Notes under the pieces: model-generated | Databases searched by the model: none | What the model was told of the DNA's origin: nothing | Seen by the model: only the letters and a program-made list of their open reading frames with translations | DNA from: Hydrogenimonas sp. | Lineage (GTDB): Bacteria > Campylobacterota > Campylobacteria > Campylobacterales > Hydrogenimonadaceae | Direction of reading: 5' to 3' | Assembly: GCF_029933015.1 (NCBI RefSeq) | Contig: NZ_JAOZOZ010000048.1 | Location: forward strand, 1-11,833 | Length of the DNA stretch: 11,833 nt | Translations under genes and position numbers: made by a program | Part shown: positions 6,867 to 11,833 of the stretch, piece by piece | How positions within the stretch are numbered: position 1 is the first letter of the stretch | Layout of the letters: each line of letters opens with the position of its first letter

Positions 6867-9841
6867 TCGAAACCAATCTCTACGCCTTTTTCGAATCCGG
6901 GGAGCGTCCCGATATCGTGATCGTCGAAGACGACAAAGAGGCGGCAGCCGCCGCCACCATCGCGAAACTCCACGGTATCGAAAGTGTCGTGCTGCCCGAT
7001 TTCAGGGCGACGTGGGGCGAAGATCTGCGAAGCTGGAGGGAGGAGCTCTTCGCGCTGGGCGAGGCGCTGAAGCGTTTCTACCGAACGGGAGAAAACCGCA
7101 AAGAGGCGATGCTGATCGCCCCCTTTCATACACTGCTCTATCCTCTGCCCCGGCCGGAGCTGCTGGGGAGTTTCACCATCGAATTCGGCGAAGACCTGGA
7201 TCTGGATGCGCTCAAGGAGCGGCTCTACGCATGGGGGTACAGTTTCGTCGATGTCGTCGAGGCGCCCGGGGAGGTGTCGGTGCGGGGCGACATCATCGAC
7301 ATATTCAGCCCCGGCAGCGAGACCCCCTGGCGCATCAGCCTCTTCGATACCGAAGTGGAGAGCATCCGTCCCTTCGAGGTGGAGACCCAGAAATCCGACA
7401 AGAGCGAAGAGCTCGAATCCGTCACGATCGACGCGGCGCTCTTTTCGCTGGAGAAGGAGGCGTTCGAAGCGCTGCGGAAACGGTGCGAGGCGAGTGACGC
7501 CGACGTCTTCGTCAAGGACGCGAACGCCCTGGGACTCTGGTATCTGGAGGATATGGCCCGGGATCCGATGGAGGGGCGCGGCGCAGTGTTGGCCAGGGAG
7601 CTTTCCGAAGAGATCGCTTTTGCCTACGAACACGCTTCAAAGGCGCTGCCAAAAGAGCGCTTCGAACTGCCCGTCGTGCCGGAGACGGAGAGGATCAAGG
7701 CGATCGAGCCGATCAACGTCGATCTGCTGACGGAACACTATCCCGACAGGGAGCTGGTCATCATCGCCGAGAGCGAGGCGCTGGTGCGCCGCAGCCCGAT
7801 CAGGGAGATCGCGAAGGCGACGATCCTCAAGGATGCCGGCGTCGTCAACCTTCTCACGCCCGAGCGCATCATCGTCTCTCTCAACAAACCCTTCAAAAAG
7901 AGAGCCGCCAAACGCCCGACGATCCTGCTCGACGATTTGAAACCCGGCGATTACGTGGTGCACGAAAACTACGGTGTCGGTATCTTCAAGGGGATCGAAC
8001 CCCACCAGGTGCTGGGCGCCGTACGGGATTTCGTCCATATCCAGTACCAGAACGACGACACGCTGCTGCTGCCGGTGGAAAACCTCGACATGATCGACCG
8101 CTACATCGCCGAAGGGGGATCGCTGCCGGTGCTCGACCGCCTGGGCAAGGGCGGGTTCGGGCGGCTCAAGGCGAAGGTCAAGGAGCGGCTTTTCGCCATC
8201 GCCTCCGAGATCGTCAACATGTCGGCGAAGCGGATGCTCATCAAAGGGGCCGTGATCCGCACCGATTTCCCGGAACTGGCGGAGTTCAGGGAGGCGGCGG
8301 GATTCGAGTACACGCCCGATCAGGTGACGGCGGTGGAGGAGATCTTCGCCGACCTCTCCAGCGGGCGGGTGATGGACCGGCTGCTTTCCGGCGACGTGGG
8401 ATTCGGCAAGACCGAGGTGGCGATGAACGCCATCCTCGCCGTGGCCAAAAGCGGCTACCAGAGCGCCTTCGTCGTGCCTACCACGCTGCTGAGCGCCCAG
8501 CACTTCAAAAGCGTCAAGGCCCGGCTGGAGCCTTTCGGCGTGCGTGTGGAGAAGCTCGACCGCTTCACGACGGCCAAACACAAGCGGCAGATTCTCGAGC
8601 GGCTCGAAAAGGGCGAGCTCGACCTGGTGATCGGCACCCACGCCCTGCTGGGGGCGAAATTCGCCAATCTGGGGCTGGTGATCATAGACGAGGAGCACAA
8701 GTTCGGCGTCAAACAGAAAGAGGCGCTCAAGCAGATGAGCATGGACGTGCACGTACTCTCCATGAGCGCCACGCCGATTCCCCGCAGTCTCAACATGGCG
8801 CTCTCCAAGATCAAAGGATACAGCGAGCTGCGCACGCCTCCGACGGAGCGCAAGGGGGTGCGTACCTTCGTCAAGAGTTTCGACGAGACGGTGGTCAAGG
8901 AGGCCGTGATGCGGGAGCTGCGCCGGGGCGGCCAGCTCTTTTACGTCTACAACTCCATCGCCGGCATCGAGAGCAAGAAGGCGGAACTGCTGGAGATCCT
9001 GCCCGATCTGCGTATTCTGATTCTCCACTCCAAAATCACGGCGGCGCAGACGGAAAAGGAGATGCTGAGATTCGAAGAGGGCGAATACGACCTGCTGCTT
9101 TCCACCTCCATCATCGAATCGGGCATCCACCTTCCCAAAGTCAATACGATGATCGTCGACGGGGCCGATCGCTTCGGCATGGCCGACCTGCACCAGCTTC
9201 GCGGCCGTGTGGGGCGCGGAAAGGTGGAGGGGTACTGCTACTTCCTCGTCGAAAACAAGGACGCGCTCAGCGATCAGGCCAAACGACGCCTCATCGCCCT
9301 GGAGTCCAACTCCTTCCTGGGAAGCGGCGCCGTACTGGCCTACCACGACCTGGAGATCCGAGGCGGCGGCAACCTGATCGGCGAGAGCCAGAGCGGCCAC
9401 ATCAAACAGATCGGCTACGCGCTTTACCTGAAGATGCTCGAGGACGCCATCCGTGCCCTGACGCAGGAGGGGACGCCCGAGAGAAAGAGCGTGGAGGTGA
9501 AACTCTCCATCACCGCCTACATCTCCGACGAGCTGGTCCCCCACGATCGGGTGCGGCTGGAACTCTACCGGCGTCTGAGCGCATGTGCCGAACCCCACGA
9601 CGTGGTGGAGATCGAAGCGGAGATCGAGGACAGGTTCGGTCGGCCCGATCTGCCGACCCGGCAGTTTCTGGATCTGGTGACGATCAAAGTGCTGGCGGCG
9701 AAAAAGGGTGTGGAGCGGATCAGCAACTACAACGAAAACATCACGATACAGTATAATGAGAGTGACAAAACCTACCTCAAAGCGCGCAGCAGGGACGACG
9801 ACGATCTGATCGCGACGGTGCTGGAAGCGCTGAGAAGGTAG
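6863..9841 (+). CDS. mfd: Transcription-repair coupling factor (Mfd)
   Basis: A DNA translocase that removes RNA polymerase stalled at DNA lesions and recruits UvrA for nucleotide excision repair. It has 992 residues. The UvrB-like N-terminal module shows PGEVSVRGDIIDIFSPG (135-151). The RNA polymerase interacting domain begins near 357 (LDDLKPGDYVVHENYGVG). The superfamily 2 motor has Walker A GDVGFGKT (510-517), DEEH (609-612), SATPIPRS (635-642) and motif VI QLRGRVGRG (778-786). The RecG-like translocation region and the C-terminal D7 domain follow. E. coli Mfd has about 1148 residues; by motif spacing, most of the missing length lies between the UvrB-like module and the polymerase-binding domain, with a smaller part at the C-terminus. 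Campylobacterota Mfd proteins are generally near this shorter size. ATG 6863 overlaps the bactofilin stop, with GGAAAGAAAG before it. The following gene starts 45 bases after the TAG stop. Confidence 0.99.
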   Translation: MIETNLYAFFESGERPDIVIVEDDKEAAAAATIAKLHGIESVVLPDFRATWGEDLRSWREELFALGEALKRFYRTGENRKEAMLIAPFHTLLYPLPRPELLGSFTIEFGEDLDLDALKERLYAWGYSFVDVVEAPGEVSVRGDIIDIFSPGSETPWRISLFDTEVESIRPFEVETQKSDKSEELESVTIDAALFSLEKEAFEALRKRCEASDADVFVKDANALGLWYLEDMARDPMEGRGAVLARELSEEIAFAYEHASKALPKERFELPVVPETERIKAIEPINVDLLTEHYPDRELVIIAESEALVRRSPIREIAKATILKDAGVVNLLTPERIIVSLNKPFKKRAAKRPTILLDDLKPGDYVVHENYGVGIFKGIEPHQVLGAVRDFVHIQYQNDDTLLLPVENLDMIDRYIAEGGSLPVLDRLGKGGFGRLKAKVKERLFAIASEIVNMSAKRMLIKGAVIRTDFPELAEFREAAGFEYTPDQVTAVEEIFADLSSGRVMDRLLSGDVGFGKTEVAMNAILAVAKSGYQSAFVVPTTLLSAQHFKSVKARLEPFGVRVEKLDRFTTAKHKRQILERLEKGELDLVIGTHALLGAKFANLGLVIIDEEHKFGVKQKEALKQMSMDVHVLSMSATPIPRSLNMALSKIKGYSELRTPPTERKGVRTFVKSFDETVVKEAVMRELRRGGQLFYVYNSIAGIESKKAELLEILPDLRILILHSKITAAQTEKEMLRFEEGEYDLLLSTSIIESGIHLPKVNTMIVDGADRFGMADLHQLRGRVGRGKVEGYCYFLVENKDALSDQAKRRLIALESNSFLGSGAVLAYHDLEIRGGGNLIGESQSGHIKQIGYALYLKMLEDAIRALTQEGTPERKSVEVKLSITAYISDELVPHDRVRLELYRRLSACAEPHDVVEIEAEIEDRFGRPDLPTRQFLDLVTIKVLAAKKGVERISNYNENITIQYNESDKTYLKARSRDDDDLIATVLEALRR
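9752..9757 (+). promoter_or_regulatory. Candidate -10 element TATAAT inside the 3' end of mfd
   Basis: A perfect TATAAT stands 130 bases before the GTG of the prodomain gene, in a locally AT-richer stretch of a GC-rich gene. No convincing -35 (TTGACA) is seen 16-18 bases upstream, although Campylobacterota sigma-70 promoters are known to depend weakly on a -35. The hexamer encodes part of QYNES, so it may be only coding sequence. If real, it would let the prodomain, protease and sixA genes be expressed apart from the long operon. Confidence 0.3.
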
Positions 9842-9886
9842 AAAAGAGGCATAGTTCGATCGATCTGTGAAGGGGAAAGGAAGCGG

Positions 9887-10279
9887 GTGAAAAAGTGTCT
9901 GATCGTATTGGTCTCTCTCTCCATCGCCGGAGCGGGAGAGTACTATTACATGAACGGCGACAGACGGGTGGAGCTCCAGCCGGTCGAATCGAGAGGTATT
10001 GGAGTGAGAGAGTACGGCGGAACGAAACCTTTTCTGCTTGAAAACGGTGAGAAGATCGAGGTGGCCAACCGCATCATCGTCAAATTCTCCTCATTGGAAA
10101 ATCTGGATGCCTACGAAGCGGAGTATGGATTGAGACCGCTCAAGAGGATCGGAGGAAAGATTTTTCTCTTCGAGACCGATTCTATCGAGATGGCACTGGA
10201 TGCGGCCAATGCGCTTGAAAAAAGAGCGGATGTCGTCTATGCGCAACCCGATATTCTGAAAACCAGGAGATTGCGATGA
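9887..10279 (+). CDS. Exported stand-alone subtilase prodomain (fervidolysin-type propeptide/inhibitor)
   Basis: A 130-residue protein that looks like the propeptide usually fused to the front of a subtilisin-family protease, where it acts as folding chaperone and temporary inhibitor. Residues 1-17 (MKKCLIVLVSLSIAGAG) form a signal peptide or membrane anchor without a lipobox. Residues 18-about 36 (EYYYMNGDRRVELQPV) resemble the opening strand of bacterial S8 prodomains. Residues 61-122 have the ferredoxin-like prodomain pattern, from NRIIVKFSS to ADVVYAQPDI, the latter matching the usual 'VVYAEPN' ending. The C-terminus KTRRLR is basic. The start is GTG 9887, with AAAGGAAG just upstream; no other start keeps the signal peptide. 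Its stop overlaps the ATG of the protease gene by 4 bases, so the two should be made together. The trans-acting role is inferred; it could also be a dedicated protease inhibitor. Base composition is lower in GC than mfd. Confidence 0.8.
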   Translation: MKKCLIVLVSLSIAGAGEYYYMNGDRRVELQPVESRGIGVREYGGTKPFLLENGEKIEVANRIIVKFSSLENLDAYEAEYGLRPLKRIGGKIFLFETDSIEMALDAANALEKRADVVYAQPDILKTRRLR

Positions 10280-11424
10280 AGCCGGGGTGGCGTGCCGCTG
10301 CTTTGCTGCCAATTCTGATCGCGGTCACCCTTCTTTCCGGATGCGGCGGCGGAGGCGCAGGAAGCGAATTTTCGGACAAGAGTTGCACGCTTCAGGAGTA
10401 CAACAAGAGCAACCTTCCCGCTCTGCCCGGCATTTCGGTCGTCGCCGACAACCCTCTTTACTATCAGCAGTGGGCTATCCACTACGACCGTTACTTCTAC
10501 TATGGCAACGATATCGATGACGAAGCCTCGATCCATATGAGCGAAGAGCACCGTTTTCTGGGACGTGGCGTGAAGGTCGCGGTGATCGACGACGGGCTCG
10601 ACGTGGACCACGAGGATCTTGTGGGGGCGGTCGTCGCCACCTACGATGTGGCTACGGGAATGACGGATGTGAGGCCCACACGGGATACGCAAAATCACGG
10701 CACCGAGGTGACGGGTATTATCGCCGCCAGAAACAATGCCATCGGTCTGCTGGGGGTGGCTCCGGAAGCGGAGGTCTATTTCATCCGGCTTCCTTTCGGC
10801 CGCAGCGTGAGTACATTCGAGATCGTCGAAGCTTTCGAGAAAGCGAAAGAGTGGGGTGTGGATGTCATCAACTGCAGCTGGGGAAGCGGCGATGTGGATC
10901 CGGCTGTGAGAGATATCATCGCCGATCTTGCCACCCATGGACGTAACGGCAAAGGGACGGTCATCGTCTTCGCGGCGGGTAACGAGGATCAGCCGATCGG
11001 AAAGGATGAAGCCTCCCTCCCGGAAGTGATCGCCGTGGGCGCGACGAATAGAGAGAATCTTAGAAGCAGTTACAGCAATTACGGAGAATCCCTGGATATC
11101 ATGGCTCCAGGTGGCGAGTATATCGGGCTTACGACACTCGATCAGATGGGCAGTGCCGGCTTGTCGAGCCGTGATCCCGACTATCTCGAGTATGACGATC
11201 CTTACAATGCATTCGGGGGTACTTCCGCTTCTGCACCCATCGTAACGGGGGTCGTGGCGCTTCTGCTCGAAGCCAATCCCAATCTGACCCGACAAAACGT
11301 TCAGAACGTTCTGGCATGCAGTGCGGACAAGATAGGTAGGATTCCCTATGGCGGGGATGGTTTCAACGACTATTACGGCTACGGGAAAGTCAATCTGAAA
11401 AAGGCTATGGCACTGGTCCGATAG
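10276..11424 (+). CDS. Lipoprotein serine protease, subtilisin family S8 (kexin/furin-like)
   Basis: A serine endopeptidase tethered to a membrane on the outside of the cytoplasm. The 382-residue protein starts with a lipoprotein signal (hydrophobic 8-20, lipobox LLSGC, lipidated C23) and a glycine-rich linker. DNPLYYQQWAI (58-68) is the usual opening of mature S8 enzymes. The catalytic residues are complete: D105 (VIDDG), H141 (NHGTEVTG), oxyanion N236 (AAGNED) and S317 (GGTSASAP). The DDG motif and the NPLYxQQW opening are closest to the kexin/furin branch, but no P-domain follows; the protein ends after the catalytic domain. It has no prodomain of its own, and the preceding overlapping gene encodes one. 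AGGAGA (10265-10270) is a good ribosome site five bases before the ATG. The substrate is unknown. The next gene begins 8 bases after its stop. Confidence 0.95.
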   Translation: MKPGWRAAALLPILIAVTLLSGCGGGGAGSEFSDKSCTLQEYNKSNLPALPGISVVADNPLYYQQWAIHYDRYFYYGNDIDDEASIHMSEEHRFLGRGVKVAVIDDGLDVDHEDLVGAVVATYDVATGMTDVRPTRDTQNHGTEVTGIIAARNNAIGLLGVAPEAEVYFIRLPFGRSVSTFEIVEAFEKAKEWGVDVINCSWGSGDVDPAVRDIIADLATHGRNGKGTVIVFAAGNEDQPIGKDEASLPEVIAVGATNRENLRSSYSNYGESLDIMAPGGEYIGLTTLDQMGSAGLSSRDPDYLEYDDPYNAFGGTSASAPIVTGVVALLLEANPNLTRQNVQNVLACSADKIGRIPYGGDGFNDYYGYGKVNLKKAMALVR

Positions 11425-11432
11425 GAGGTTGT

Positions 11433-11833
11433 ATGAGAGAGCTTTTTATATTGCGTCATGCCAAATCGAGTTGGGACGATCCGACCCTGAGCGATTTCGA
11501 ACGTCCCTTGAACAGACGGGGAAAAGAGGATGCGCCTTTGATGGGCGAGCATCTGAAAGAGTTGGGTGTCAGACCGGATCTGATCGTCTCGTCTCCCGCG
11601 AAACGGGCGAAAAAGACGGCGAAGATCGTGGCGGAAGCGCTGGGATACGATCCCGACGCCATCGAGTGGAGAGAGGGGATCTACGAAGCCTCGCCCCAGT
11701 CTCTGCTCTATCTGGTCTGCCAGCTGCCGGACAACGCCAAACGGGTCATGATCGTAGGCCACAATCCGGGACTGACGATGCTGGCCAACATGCTGGGGGA
11801 TATAGCCATCGACAACATCCCCACCGCCGGATG
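11433..11833 (+). CDS. sixA: SixA-like phosphohistidine phosphatase (partial, cut by window end)
   Basis: A histidine-phosphatase-superfamily enzyme of the small SixA type, which in E. coli removes phosphate from phosphohistidine proteins such as those of the nitrogen phosphotransferase system. The visible part is 133 codons, open to the window edge with no stop. The catalytic signature is LRHAKSSW, with R8 and nucleophile H9. R58 (SSPAKRAKKTA), E85 (IYEASPQSL) and H110 (VGHNPGL) complete the expected phosphate pocket and acid. Family members are about 150-170 residues, so perhaps 20-35 residues are missing. It has no signal peptide and should be cytoplasmic. The ribosome site AGGAGG (11423-11428) overlaps the end of the protease stop codon and lies four bases before ATG 11433. 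The substrate in this organism is unknown; bacterial SixA relatives also act on other phosphorylated substrates. Confidence 0.92.
   Translation, partial: MRELFILRHAKSSWDDPTLSDFERPLNRRGKEDAPLMGEHLKELGVRPDLIVSSPAKRAKKTAKIVAEALGYDPDAIEWREGIYEASPQSLLYLVCQLPDNAKRVMIVGHNPGLTMLANMLGDIAIDNIPTAG

Noticed and set aside
7637..9598. Long antisense open frame (653 residues) opposite mfd
   Set aside because: Same reasoning: no motifs, and the plus strand holds all Mfd helicase motifs.
9842..9886. Intrinsic terminator after mfd
   Set aside because: Only a small GATCGATC palindrome is present; there is no GC-rich hairpin followed by a T run.
10262..10345. Frameshift or sequencing error as the cause of the split prodomain and protease
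   Set aside because: The protease gene begins with its own ribosome site, full signal peptide and lipobox, which would not exist inside an intact fused precursor. The prodomain also ends in a natural-looking place.
11425..11432. Terminator or promoter between the protease and sixA
   Set aside because: Only eight bases, taken up by the ribosome binding site; the genes are likely co-transcribed.
1..11833. CRISPR arrays, tRNA/rRNA genes, insertion sequences, attachment sites
   Set aside because: None seen. Almost all of the window is coding on the plus strand, and the only tandem repeats are the 7- and 8-base units at the start of lptE.

Overview
This window is one uninterrupted, same-strand run of ten genes. 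It comes most probably from a GC-rich member of the Campylobacterota (formerly Epsilonproteobacteria), perhaps a free-living or hydrothermal lineage; the genus cannot be fixed from the sequence. The main reason is gene order. leuS, an LptE-like lipoprotein, folC, an M23 peptidase, a bactofilin and mfd follow one another as in Helicobacter pylori (HP1547 down to HP1541) and Campylobacter jejuni (Cj1091c down to Cj1085c), as I recall those genomes. Protein lengths (LeuRS 810, FolC 390, Mfd 992 residues) also fit that phylum better than E. coli.

Layout. Bases 1-2433 encode leucyl-tRNA synthetase. A short junction with small tandem repeats leads into the LptE-like outer-membrane lipoprotein (2450-3001). 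Next come a soluble diguanylate cyclase with an unclassified helical N-terminal half (2998-4533), FolC (4535-5707), a membrane-anchored M23 (LytM) peptidoglycan endopeptidase (5704-6618), a bactofilin whose start lies 79 bases inside the peptidase gene (6540-6866), and Mfd (6863-9841). After Mfd the window leaves the conserved neighbourhood. It holds a stand-alone exported subtilase-type prodomain (9887-10279), a lipoprotein subtilisin/kexin-like protease (10276-11424), and a SixA-like phosphohistidine phosphatase (11433 to the end, cut off by the window edge).

Operon character. Most junctions are overlaps of 4 bases (ATGA), or gaps of 1 to 45 bases. I saw no convincing terminator, so read-through and translational coupling are likely. 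A perfect TATAAT inside the 3' end of mfd could supply the protease block with its own promoter, but it lacks a good -35.

How the genes work together. The conserved block mixes housekeeping (LeuRS, FolC, Mfd) with envelope and cell-shape functions (LptE, M23 peptidase, bactofilin). In H. pylori the M23/bactofilin module gives helical cell shape. Here one M23 enzyme with all catalytic residues stands where H. pylori has the csd2/csd1 pair, and a c-di-GMP synthase is embedded in the same operon. The most unusual part is the protease block. The prodomain normally fused to the front of a subtilase is a separate gene with its own export signal, overlapping by 4 bases a protease gene that has acquired its own lipoprotein signal peptide. 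This looks like a natural chaperone/inhibitor-in-trans arrangement. No RNA gene, CRISPR array, insertion sequence or gene-free stretch over 300 bases was seen; the longest gap is 45 bases.
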